Below, in pieces: positions 53,487 to 61,872 of a stretch of DNA of 64,000 nucleotides. The notes under the pieces were generated by a model that did no database searches, was not told the DNA's origin, and was given only the letters and a program-made list of their open reading frames with translations. The stretch is from Sediminibacterium sp. KACHI17 (GTDB lineage: Bacteria > Bacteroidota > Bacteroidia > Chitinophagales > Chitinophagaceae). Position 1 is the stretch's first letter. Every line of letters begins with the position of its first letter. Made by a program: the position numbers and the translations under genes. The stretch is taken from assembly GCF_040362915.1 (NCBI RefSeq), contig NZ_AP029612.1, positions 2,170,001 through 2,234,000 on the forward strand. The letters run 5' to 3'.

Positions 53487-54101
53487 ATGGCTAGAAAAAG
53501 ATGGACTCCACAGGAGGAGGTAACGGATTCTCTATTAAAGTTTAGGGAAAAGAGAAAGTGGCAGCTTGCCTACAGAAGGTATGTTTTAGAAGGCGCCCCC
53601 AGCGAATTCTATGCGCCATACTTTGGTTTAAGCGCTTCAACCCTTAGAAGATGGTTTGAAATACAATTTACCGATGGGCTGGGCTGGGACAATTTCGGAA
53701 CGCATTGGCAATTTGACCATATCGTTCCCGCCGCCTACTTCGATTATTCCGCTGAGGAAGATCTAAAGCTATGCTGGAGCTTTATCAACCTGAGGGTTGA
53801 GCCGATAGATCAGCATAAAAACAGGGGCAATCGAATCGATGTTATTTCTGTAAGGCCTTATTTTCAAAAGCTTTATGAGCAAACAGGTTTTTTCCTTTGT
53901 CAAAAGATGTTGGATAAAATCGCTACCCTTGAAATATCAGAGATAGAAAGTAGTCCTTCGATAGAAGCCTTTATTATAGAAAACAAAACAGCCCTTGAAC
54001 AAATCACTCAATTAACCCGGGAGGAGTTTGCCCGGTATAATGCGGGTATGAGCATTGAAGACCTATTATTAGAAAGGGAAATACTCAAAAAGTTCAGCTA
54101 A
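53487..54101 (+). CDS. orphan HNH endonuclease-like protein with N-terminal HTH-like segment
   Basis: A 204-residue protein. The N-terminal third is basic with a possible helix-turn-helix ('YAPYFGLSASTLRRWFEIQF'). The middle has an HNH pattern known from phage and homing-type nucleases: 'GLGWDNFGTHWQFDHIVPAAYFD' (metal His in DHI), then 'LCWSFINLRVEPIDQHKNRGNR' (central Asn, final N/H ligand), without zinc-binding Cys pairs. The C-terminus is helical. It has no mobile or restriction partner next to it and is flanked by housekeeping genes (ybeY, mnmG). Two phased palindromic elements precede it, suggesting tight, perhaps self-imposed, repression. Target and role are unknown. Confidence 0.78.
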   Translation: MARKRWTPQEEVTDSLLKFREKRKWQLAYRRYVLEGAPSEFYAPYFGLSASTLRRWFEIQFTDGLGWDNFGTHWQFDHIVPAAYFDYSAEEDLKLCWSFINLRVEPIDQHKNRGNRIDVISVRPYFQKLYEQTGFFLCQKMLDKIATLEISEIESSPSIEAFIIENKTALEQITQLTREEFARYNAGMSIEDLLLEREILKKFS

Positions 54102-54117
54102 TGCCTGTAGCCTGAAC

Positions 54118-54125
54118 TATCTTTG
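54118..54125 (+). promoter_or_regulatory. -7 promoter box TATCTTTG for mnmG
   Basis: Exact TAnnTTTG match, six bases before the preferred mnmG ATG at 54132, so mnmG probably has its own promoter and a very short leader. Confidence 0.5.
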
Positions 54126-54131
54126 CAAACT

Positions 54132-56000
54132 ATGTTTCCGCAATATGATGTCATTGTAGTTGGAGCCGGACATGCCGGTTGTGAAGCTGCCGCTGCTGCT
54201 GCCAATCTGGGTAGCAAGGTTTTATTGGTAACCATGAACATGCAAACCATTGCCCAGATGAGCTGTAACCCGGCCATGGGCGGTATCGCTAAAGGACAGA
54301 TCGTTCGTGAGATCGACGCCATGGGTGGATACAGTGGTATTGTCTCCGACCTCAGCACCATACAGTTCCGCATGCTGAACCGCAGTAAGGGTCCGGCCAT
54401 GTGGAGTCCTCGTACCCAAAACGATCGAATGCTCTTTGCTGCCAAGTGGAGAGAGATGCTGGAGAATACTCCGAATGTAGATTTCTATCAAGACATGGTT
54501 CGTTCGCTTATTATCAAAGATGGAAGAGCGTGTGGAGTGGTAACCGGATTGGGACACGAGATCCAATCGAAAACGGTGGTGGTGACCAGTGGTACCTTCT
54601 TAAATGGCATCATCCATATTGGTGAGAAACAATTTGGTGGTGGACGTGTCGCTGAAAAAGCTGCCACAGGTATCACCGAGCAATTGGTAGAACTCGGTTT
54701 TGAAAGCGATCGTTTGAAGACAGGAACACCGCCTCGTGTCGATGGCCGTAGTTTGGACTACAGCAAAATGGAGGAACAGAAAGGGGATGATGAGATCGTT
54801 GGCTTTTCGTTTACCGATGTTCCCCGTATCAAAGCCGCTGAACAACGCAGCTGCTATATTACTTATACCAACGAAAAGGTACACGATATTCTAAAAACCG
54901 GATTCGACAGAAGTCCAATGTTCCAGGGAAGAATTGAAGGAACGGGACCGAGGTATTGTCCGAGTATTGAAGACAAGATCAACCGCTTCGCAGATCGCGA
55001 AAGACATCAGCTATTTGTGGAACCGGAAGGATGGAATACTGTTGAGATCTATGTCAACGGCTTCTCAACGTCATTACCCGAAGAAGTGCAATACGAAGCT
55101 ATTCGTACTGTTCCGGGTTTTGAGAACTGTAGAATTTTCAGACCCGGCTATGCCATCGAGTACGATTATTTTCCGCCTACTCAATTACAATATTCTCTGG
55201 AGACAAAACTCATCTCCAATTTATTCTTCGCCGGACAAATCAACGGCACAACGGGATATGAAGAAGCGGCTTGTCAAGGTTTGATGGCAGGTATCAATGC
55301 ACACCAAAAAGCAAGAGAGTTAGACCCAGTGATCTTGCAAAGAAGCGAAGCTTATATCGGCGTGTTGATAGATGACCTGATCAGCAAAGGAACCGATGAA
55401 CCTTATCGCATGTTCACCAGCAGAGCTGAGTTCAGAACACTCTTACGCCAAGACAATGCTGATCTGCGTTTGACAGAGCTGAGCTATAGACTCGGTCTTG
55501 CCTCTCAGGATAGGATGGATAAAGTGATCAGTAAAAGAGACGGTGTTGCTTCGATCAAAAAGATCTTACAGGAGTTCAATATTGAACCTGATCATATCAA
55601 CAACTTCTTTGAGAGCATTGGCTCGGCAAGTATTTCAGAAAAACAAAAAGCTGCGAAGATCATCTTGCGTCCAAATGTGGATCTACCTTCTTTGATGCAA
55701 CATGTTCCCGGTTTAGCCAATGTACTGAATGCTTTTGACAAAGACACGATCGAGCAAGCGGAGATACAGATCAAGTATGAACGCTATATCGAAAAAGAAC
55801 AAGAGATCGCAACACGCATGAGTCAAATGGAGAACACTCAAATTCCGGATAGCTTTGATTATGATCGTGTAGCGGCTCTATCCAACGAGGCCTTGCAGAA
55901 ATTCAAACGCATTCGTCCTCGTACACTCGGGCAAGCTAGTAGAATCAGCGGAGTGAATCCCAGTGATGTACAGATTTTGATGGTGTATATGGGTAGATAA
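54132..56000 (+). CDS. mnmG: tRNA uridine-5-carboxymethylaminomethyl modification enzyme MnmG (GidA)
   Basis: From the ATG at 54132 it has 622 residues; an in-frame TTG at 54123 would overlap the -7 box and is not used. The FAD-binding motif 'VIVVGAGHAGCEAAAAAA' is followed by the family signatures 'MSCNPAMGGIAKGQIVREIDAMGG', 'LKTGTPPRVDG', 'CPSIEDKI' and 'GQINGTTGYEEAACQGLMAGINA'. The C-terminal helical part ends 'LGQASRISGVNPSDVQILMVY'. With MnmE it modifies U34 of several tRNAs using FAD and methylene-THF. Length is normal. Confidence 0.98.
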   Translation: MFPQYDVIVVGAGHAGCEAAAAAANLGSKVLLVTMNMQTIAQMSCNPAMGGIAKGQIVREIDAMGGYSGIVSDLSTIQFRMLNRSKGPAMWSPRTQNDRMLFAAKWREMLENTPNVDFYQDMVRSLIIKDGRACGVVTGLGHEIQSKTVVVTSGTFLNGIIHIGEKQFGGGRVAEKAATGITEQLVELGFESDRLKTGTPPRVDGRSLDYSKMEEQKGDDEIVGFSFTDVPRIKAAEQRSCYITYTNEKVHDILKTGFDRSPMFQGRIEGTGPRYCPSIEDKINRFADRERHQLFVEPEGWNTVEIYVNGFSTSLPEEVQYEAIRTVPGFENCRIFRPGYAIEYDYFPPTQLQYSLETKLISNLFFAGQINGTTGYEEAACQGLMAGINAHQKARELDPVILQRSEAYIGVLIDDLISKGTDEPYRMFTSRAEFRTLLRQDNADLRLTELSYRLGLASQDRMDKVISKRDGVASIKKILQEFNIEPDHINNFFESIGSASISEKQKAAKIILRPNVDLPSLMQHVPGLANVLNAFDKDTIEQAEIQIKYERYIEKEQEIATRMSQMENTQIPDSFDYDRVAALSNEALQKFKRIRPRTLGQASRISGVNPSDVQILMVYMGR

Positions 56001-56028
56001 GATTTCACGATTCGCAAATTTTATACCG

Positions 56029-56058
56029 AAGGCTTATCTTTAAGGATAAGCCTTTTTT
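56029..56058 (+). terminator. intrinsic terminator after mnmG
   Basis: AAGGCTTATC (56029-56038) pairs with GATAAGCCTT (56045-56054) around a six-base loop, followed by T residues to 56058. It begins 28 bases after the mnmG stop. Confidence 0.88.
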
Positions 56059-56073
56059 ATAAAATCTATTGCT

Positions 56074-57078
56074 ATGAGAATTTTAATTGCTTTCCTATCG
56101 ATCGCATTCCTTGTTTCCTGTCAACCAAAATCTACTACGGTTGAAGAGTATTTTGCCACCAAAGATTCCGGTGTGCAAATGGCCGGTATCAAAATGATCC
56201 CCATTAAAACAGAGATTGGTACTTTTAAAGTGTGGACCAAAACCATTGGTAATAACCCTCGCGTAAAAGTATTGTTGCTGCACGGCGGTCCGGCTATGAC
56301 CCATGAGTATATGGAAGCCTTTGAAAGCTTCTTTCCCAAAGAGGGTTTTGAGATCATTGAATATGACCAACTCGGTTCTTACTATAGCGACCAACCTACT
56401 GATAGTAGCTTATGGACTACTGAAAGATTTGTAGAAGAAGTAGAACAGGTAAGAACGGCGCTTGGACTGACCAAAGACAATTTCTATTTGTTAGGGAATT
56501 CCTGGGGCGGTATTCTCGCAATGGAATATGCACTGAAGTATCAGCAAAATCTAAAAGGTCTTATCATCTGCAATATGATGGCTAGTATTCCTGATTATGA
56601 AAAGTACAATGGAGTACTTCGTTCACAGATGCGTCCATCATTGGTAGATTCATTACAGCAGTATGAAGCAAAAGGACTCTTCAAAGATCCAACCTACCAG
56701 GAGCTGGTCTTCAATGAATATTATACAAAACATCTTTGTCGCCTACCTGAATGGCCCGAACCCGTGAACAGAACCTTTAAGCATGTCAACGAAACCGTTT
56801 ATGTGATGATGCAGGGGCCGAGTGAATTTAAAGTAGGGGGTCGCTTGCTGACTTGGGATAGAAAGGCAGATCTACCCAAAATTACCGTACCAACCCTGAC
56901 CGTTGGCGCCAAATATGACACCATGGATCCGGCACATATGGAATGGATGAGCAAACAAGTGAAAAATGGAAAATATTTGTATTGTCCCAACGGAAGTCAT
57001 TTATCTATGTGGGATGACCAGAAAATATTCATGGATGGCGTGATCCAATTCATCAAAGAAACCGACTCAGCCAAATAA
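56074..57078 (+). CDS. proline iminopeptidase-like alpha/beta hydrolase lipoprotein
   Basis: A 334-residue lipoprotein (signal ending 'IAFLVSC'). The alpha/beta hydrolase fold of the S33/proline iminopeptidase group is shown by 'VLLLHGGPAMTHEYME' (oxyanion HGGP), 'IIEYDQLGSYYSDQP', nucleophile elbow 'LLGNSWGGILAMEYA', 'VPTLTVGAKYDTMDP' (catalytic Asp) and 'NGSHLSMWD' (catalytic His). It probably releases N-terminal proline from peptides in the periplasm, though some relatives are other amidases. A stem (57087-57098 with 57105-57116, one mismatch) follows the stop and may end its transcript, although it lacks a T run. Confidence 0.88.
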   Translation: MRILIAFLSIAFLVSCQPKSTTVEEYFATKDSGVQMAGIKMIPIKTEIGTFKVWTKTIGNNPRVKVLLLHGGPAMTHEYMEAFESFFPKEGFEIIEYDQLGSYYSDQPTDSSLWTTERFVEEVEQVRTALGLTKDNFYLLGNSWGGILAMEYALKYQQNLKGLIICNMMASIPDYEKYNGVLRSQMRPSLVDSLQQYEAKGLFKDPTYQELVFNEYYTKHLCRLPEWPEPVNRTFKHVNETVYVMMQGPSEFKVGGRLLTWDRKADLPKITVPTLTVGAKYDTMDPAHMEWMSKQVKNGKYLYCPNGSHLSMWDDQKIFMDGVIQFIKETDSAK

Positions 57079-57237
57079 TTCTTTGAAATAGCTCCAGGTT
57101 TAAGCCCGGAGCTATTATAAGCCGATCGGGGATTTACCGATTGTTTTCATCCATTCATCCTTAAAATAAAATTGCTGTTTAATTGGCTCGGCTAATTCAG
57201 TAGCTTTAAACTCTTCCTAAAACCAATCTAACTTACC

Positions 57238-60200
57238 ATGAGAAGACTCAAGTTCCTGTTTTCGGGGCTACTGTTCGCAACATTGCTACAGGCTCAGGAA
57301 ACATTTCACATCAATGGTATTGGAGATAAGCGTGACGGCTGTTACGCATTTACCAATGCCACCATTGTGAAAGATGCACAGACCACATTAACCAATGCCA
57401 CAATGGTTATTCGTGATGGAAAAATTGTATCGGTTGGCAATGGCGTTGCCATTCCAAAAGATGCAGTAGTGGTTGACTGTAAGGATAAATACATCTATCC
57501 TTCTTTCATTGACATTTATACAGATTACGGTATGCCCCAGCAAAGACAACAAACAGGGGGCTTTAATTTTAACGCACCTGCACAGTTGACCTCCAATCAA
57601 AAAGGGGCTTATGGTTGGAATCAGGCATTAAGAACAGATGTGCATGCTTACAAAATGTTTACTGCAGATGATGCGCGTGCAAAGCCACTTCGTGAGATGG
57701 GTTTTGGCACAGTATTGTCGCACCAGAAAGATGGTATCCTCCGCGGAACCGGAACAGTGGTAACATTGGCCAACGATGCAGACAACTTCCTTATCGTAAA
57801 AGAAAAAGCTGCGGCACATTTGTCATTCAACAAAGGAACATCCACTCAATCGTATCCAAGTTCATTGATGGGAACCATCGCTTTGTTGCGCCAGACCTAC
57901 TTAGATGGTCAATGGTATAAAAACAATCCTACAGCTACTACTGAACAAGGTGATGGCGTCAATATCACTTTGAAATATTTTAATGATCAACAAAGTCTTC
58001 CGCAGATCATGGATCCATCAGACAGAACCGGTGTGGAACTTTGGAACATCATGCGTGCTGATCGCGTGGGTGATGAGTTTGGTGTTCAATATATCTTAAA
58101 AGCTACCGGTAAAGAATACCAGCGCATCAAAGAGGTAGCGGCTACCAAAGCTCCGCTGATCGTGGGATTGAATTTCCCTGCTGCGATGGATGTAGAAGAT
58201 CCGAACGATGCTCGTTTGGTTTCTCTGGCAGACATGAAGAATTGGGAACTCGCGCCTACAAATCCAGCAGCGATTGAAAAAGCAGGTATCTCTTTTGCCT
58301 TAACCGCAGCTGATGTTCGTGATGCAAGAACCTTCATGACCAATCTCAGAAAAGCCATGGAAATGGGACTGTCTGAAAAAGCGGCTATGGAAGCACTTAC
58401 AAAAACACCTGCAACCTGGTTGGGTGTATATGATAAAGTAGGTAGTCTCGATAACGGCAAGATGGCCAACTTCGTGATCACAACCGGACCTGTTTTTGCA
58501 GAGAGAACAAGCATTCTTCAAAACTGGGTACAGGGCAAAAAATATGCAGTGAACGAAAGCAACTGGTACAATGTTGCCGGTACTTATCAATTGTCTATTA
58601 CAGGTGCAAACGGCACAACCGCTTACACCATGGATGTGAAGAGCAATAGCGCTGCTACTGTGATCGCAAAAGATACTGTTAATGCCACATTTAATTTTGA
58701 TGGCAAAGCAGTGAAATTCAGCTTCGCTCCTGAAAAACGTTCACGTAATAATATTCGTTTCAGCGGATTCAGTAATGGTGATAGCTGGAATGGTACTGCC
58801 GAAGATGCAGAAGGTAACAGAATGACCTGGACAGCAAAAATGAGTGCTGCTCCAGTTGCTAAAAAAGATTCTGCAAGCAGAATGAACACCAGAGGAAATC
58901 TGATCGGCGCTACAATGTACCCTTTCACTGCTTTTGGTGCTGCTGAAAACGCCATTCCAACTCAAGGAACTTATCTGATCAAGAACGCTACCGTTTGGAC
59001 CAGCGAAAAAGAAGGTAAACTTGAAGGAACAGATGTATTGGTGAAAGGTGGTAAAATTGCCCGTGTTGGAAAGAATCTTTCTGATGCAGCAGCTACTGTG
59101 ATCGATGGAACAGGCAAACACCTGACAGCGGGTATCATTGATGAACATTCACACATTGCTTCTGCTTCTACCAATGAAGGAGCGCAGAGTGTAACTTCAG
59201 AAGTGCGCATGGGTGATAACCTGGATCCGGATGATATCAATATCTATCGTCAGCTGAGCGGTGGTGTTACCACTTCTCATATTCTGCACGGATCTGCGAA
59301 CACTATTGGCGGACAAACACAATTGATCAAATTGCGTTGGGGTACAGATGATGAAGGGTTGAAATTCAAGGGTGCAGATCCTTTCATCAAATTCGCATTG
59401 GGTGAAAACGTAAAACGTACTTCATCTACCAGCAACAATCGTTTCCCTGATACACGTATGGGTGTAGAGCAAGTCCTGACAGACGCTTTCTCTCGTGCAG
59501 TTGCTTATGAGAAAGCCATGAAAGCAGATCCAAAAGGAACACGTCGCGATCTTGAATTGGATGCATTGGTAGAGATCATGAATAAGAAAAGATTCATTAC
59601 TTGTCACTCTTATGTACAGAATGAGATCACTGCAACCATGCGCGTAGCAGAAAAATTTGGTTTCCGCATCAACACCTTCACACACATTTTGGAGGGATAT
59701 AAAGTAGCAGATAAAATGAAAGAACATGGTGCTGCTGCTTCTACCTTCTCTGATTGGTGGGCTTATAAAGTTGAAGTTACCGATGCAATTCCTTACAACG
59801 CCTTTATCATGAATAAAGTAGGATTGAATGTTGCCATTAATTCTGATGATGCAGAAATGGCGCGTCGTCTGAATCAGGAAGCGGCGAAGAGTGTGAAGTA
59901 TGGCGGTTTAACAGAGGAAGAAGCATTGAAGATGGTTACCATCAATCCTGCAAAGATGCTGCACGTAGATGATAAAGTAGGAAGTATCAAAGTAGGTAAA
60001 GATGCTGACCTTGTTCTGTGGAGCGATCATCCATTAAGTATTTATGCGAAAGCAGAAAAAACAATGGTAGATGGTATCATCTATTTCGATCGTGAAAAAG
60101 ATGCTGCTATGCGTAAGCAAGTATTAGCAGAGCGTATGCGCCTCATTAATAAAATGGTAGGTGAAAAGCGCGGAGGTCGTCCAACCATGCCTGCAACACC

Positions 60201-60294
60201 TAGTTATAAATATGTTCATACCTGTCTGGATCACTCCCATAAACTGGGCATGTTGGAAATTGAGGCAGAAGACATCCATGCAGATAACCAATAA
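57238..60294 (+). CDS. secreted double amidohydrolase-family protein, first half degenerate
   Basis: A 1,018-residue protein with a signal peptide ending 'LLQAQ'. Two amidohydrolase modules are visible. The first (about 30-440) keeps the edges ('TNATMVIRDGKIVSVG', 'ALTKTPATWLGVYDKVGSLDNGKMANFVITTG') but lacks the HxH metal motif (it reads 'PSFIDIYTDYG'). A beta-rich linker follows (about 440-570). The second module (about 575-985) is intact: 'LTAGIIDEHSHIAS' (HxH), 'RFITCHSYVQ', 'TFTHILEGY', 'LNVAINSDDAEMARR' and 'MVTINPAKMLHVDDKVGSIKVGKDADLVLWS'. Enzymes of this type hydrolyse cyclic amides or peptides. Eleven bases separate it from the next, related gene. Confidence 0.9.
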   Translation: MRRLKFLFSGLLFATLLQAQETFHINGIGDKRDGCYAFTNATIVKDAQTTLTNATMVIRDGKIVSVGNGVAIPKDAVVVDCKDKYIYPSFIDIYTDYGMPQQRQQTGGFNFNAPAQLTSNQKGAYGWNQALRTDVHAYKMFTADDARAKPLREMGFGTVLSHQKDGILRGTGTVVTLANDADNFLIVKEKAAAHLSFNKGTSTQSYPSSLMGTIALLRQTYLDGQWYKNNPTATTEQGDGVNITLKYFNDQQSLPQIMDPSDRTGVELWNIMRADRVGDEFGVQYILKATGKEYQRIKEVAATKAPLIVGLNFPAAMDVEDPNDARLVSLADMKNWELAPTNPAAIEKAGISFALTAADVRDARTFMTNLRKAMEMGLSEKAAMEALTKTPATWLGVYDKVGSLDNGKMANFVITTGPVFAERTSILQNWVQGKKYAVNESNWYNVAGTYQLSITGANGTTAYTMDVKSNSAATVIAKDTVNATFNFDGKAVKFSFAPEKRSRNNIRFSGFSNGDSWNGTAEDAEGNRMTWTAKMSAAPVAKKDSASRMNTRGNLIGATMYPFTAFGAAENAIPTQGTYLIKNATVWTSEKEGKLEGTDVLVKGGKIARVGKNLSDAAATVIDGTGKHLTAGIIDEHSHIASASTNEGAQSVTSEVRMGDNLDPDDINIYRQLSGGVTTSHILHGSANTIGGQTQLIKLRWGTDDEGLKFKGADPFIKFALGENVKRTSSTSNNRFPDTRMGVEQVLTDAFSRAVAYEKAMKADPKGTRRDLELDALVEIMNKKRFITCHSYVQNEITATMRVAEKFGFRINTFTHILEGYKVADKMKEHGAAASTFSDWWAYKVEVTDAIPYNAFIMNKVGLNVAINSDDAEMARRLNQEAAKSVKYGGLTEEEALKMVTINPAKMLHVDDKVGSIKVGKDADLVLWSDHPLSIYAKAEKTMVDGIIYFDREKDAAMRKQVLAERMRLINKMVGEKRGGRPTMPATPSYKYVHTCLDHSHKLGMLEIEAEDIHADNQ

Positions 60295-60305
60295 ACTACC
60301 GCATC

Positions 60306-61625
60306 ATGAAAAAAACACTTTTATATACAGGACTTCTTTCGCTGGTGCTGAGTACTGCAACAGCGCAGGATGATGTTTATCCTGCTCCCAAACAAAACAA
60401 AAGAACAGCCATCACCAACGCGGTGATCCATGTTGGAAACGGTACCGTGATTGAAAACGGTACATTGGTTTTCGATAATGGCAAGATCACATACAGCGGT
60501 GCTGCTGCTGGCGCTCCTTCTGCTGAAACCATCGTTGACGCAAAAGGAAAACACATATATCCAGGCATCATTCTTCCTGCATCCACATTGGGTCTTCAGG
60601 AAATTTCAGGTGTGCGCGGAAGCACAGATATCAATGAACTCGGTGAATTGAATCCATCGATCCATTCTATCGTTGCTTATAAAGCAGAATCTATTGTTAC
60701 CAACACCTTGCGTGCAAATGGTATTCTGTTAGCACATGTGGCACCGGGCGGACAACTCGTTGCCGGACAATCATCCGTTGTTCAGCTTGATGCGTGGAAT
60801 TATGAAGATGCCGCTTACAAGATCGATAACGGTATGCACTTCTATATGCCAAGCTTGTTGGCTCGTCCGGGTGGTGGTCGTTTTGCTGCGTTATTGGCAT
60901 TACTGGGACCACAACAGCCCAGCGATCCTGTGAAAGCAGCATTAGACCGTATTGAAGGAGTGAAAGCTTTCTTCAGAGAAGCAAAAGCGTATCATCAAAA
61001 AGATGCAGGTAAAGAGATCAACCTGAAATTTGAAGCTACGAAAGCGCTCTTCGAGAAAAAACAAAAACTCTACATCCATTGCTCACAAGTAAAACAAATG
61101 CTGGTGGCGATTGACTTTGTAAAAGAGTTCGGATTCGATGTAGTATTAGTAGGCGCATCTGACAGCTGGCAAATTGCTGACCTGTTAAAGCAAAACAATA
61201 TTGCAGTGATCCTCACACAAGAACACAACTTGCCAACTTTGGATGATGATGATGTAGACCAGCCTTACAAAGCTGCTACAGCATTACACAAAGCAGGGGT
61301 GCTCTTTTGCTTGAATGATGACGATCCGCAGAACAGAGGAAGAAATCTTCCTTTCAATGCAGGAACTGCTGCGGCTTATGGTTTGGGTAAAGAAGAAGCA
61401 CTGAAAGCGATCACACTCAATGCCGCTAAGATCTTAGGTATTGATGACAAAACCGGAACACTGGAAGTTGGTAAAGATGCGAATATCGTTATCAGCGCCG
61501 GTGATATCCTTGATATGAAGAGTAGCATCATCACGAATGCTTATATCCAGGGTCGCGGTATTAACCTGAGCAGTAAACACACACAGCTCTACGAAAGATA
61601 CAAACACAAATACGGTATCAAGTAA
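60306..61625 (+). CDS. secreted amidohydrolase-family protein, metal site degenerate
   Basis: A 439-residue protein with a signal peptide ending 'STATAQ'. Amidohydrolase edges are clear ('AITNAVIHVGNGTVIENGTLVFDNGKITYSG', 'ALKAITLNAAKILGIDDKTGTLEVGKDANIVISAGD'), but the N-terminal metal motif reads 'YPGIILPASTLGLQ', without HxH. 'KLYIHCSQV' and 'LFCLNDDDPQ' keep one His and Asp. It is probably catalytically reduced and may form a complex with the larger amidohydrolase encoded 11 bases upstream, since the pair is evidently one operon. Confidence 0.87.
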   Translation: MKKTLLYTGLLSLVLSTATAQDDVYPAPKQNKRTAITNAVIHVGNGTVIENGTLVFDNGKITYSGAAAGAPSAETIVDAKGKHIYPGIILPASTLGLQEISGVRGSTDINELGELNPSIHSIVAYKAESIVTNTLRANGILLAHVAPGGQLVAGQSSVVQLDAWNYEDAAYKIDNGMHFYMPSLLARPGGGRFAALLALLGPQQPSDPVKAALDRIEGVKAFFREAKAYHQKDAGKEINLKFEATKALFEKKQKLYIHCSQVKQMLVAIDFVKEFGFDVVLVGASDSWQIADLLKQNNIAVILTQEHNLPTLDDDDVDQPYKAATALHKAGVLFCLNDDDPQNRGRNLPFNAGTAAAYGLGKEEALKAITLNAAKILGIDDKTGTLEVGKDANIVISAGDILDMKSSIITNAYIQGRGINLSSKHTQLYERYKHKYGIK

Positions 61626-61650
61626 AAAAGCGACATAATTGTTGCAAAAG

Positions 61651-61688
61651 AAAAACCCCGATCAGGTCAAATCTGATCGGGGTTTTTT
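61651..61688 (+). terminator. intrinsic terminator after the amidohydrolase operon
   Basis: AAAAACCCCGATCAG (61651-61665) pairs perfectly with CTGATCGGGGTTTTT (61673-61687), with a seven-base loop and a T run. The 180 bases that follow hold no gene I can support and presumably contain the promoter of the next gene. Confidence 0.93.
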
Positions 61689-61872
61689 GTTTTCGCTTAA
61701 CAAAATATTTACAGCGGCATCCTTGCTATTCACCATCCTTCTGCGTCAATTACCGTTCATCTTTCTTGTACAGTCCTTAACAGTGCCCGGTATGTAACGT
61801 TCTTAGTTTTACTACGTTTCTTTTCGTAAGCGTGGTTGTTGTAAACGCATGAACAACCCGAAAAGAAACAAG

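Noticed and set aside
53487..54101. HNH gene as part of a restriction-modification system or prophage
   Set aside because: No methylase, integrase, capsid or other phage gene is adjacent; both neighbours are housekeeping genes.
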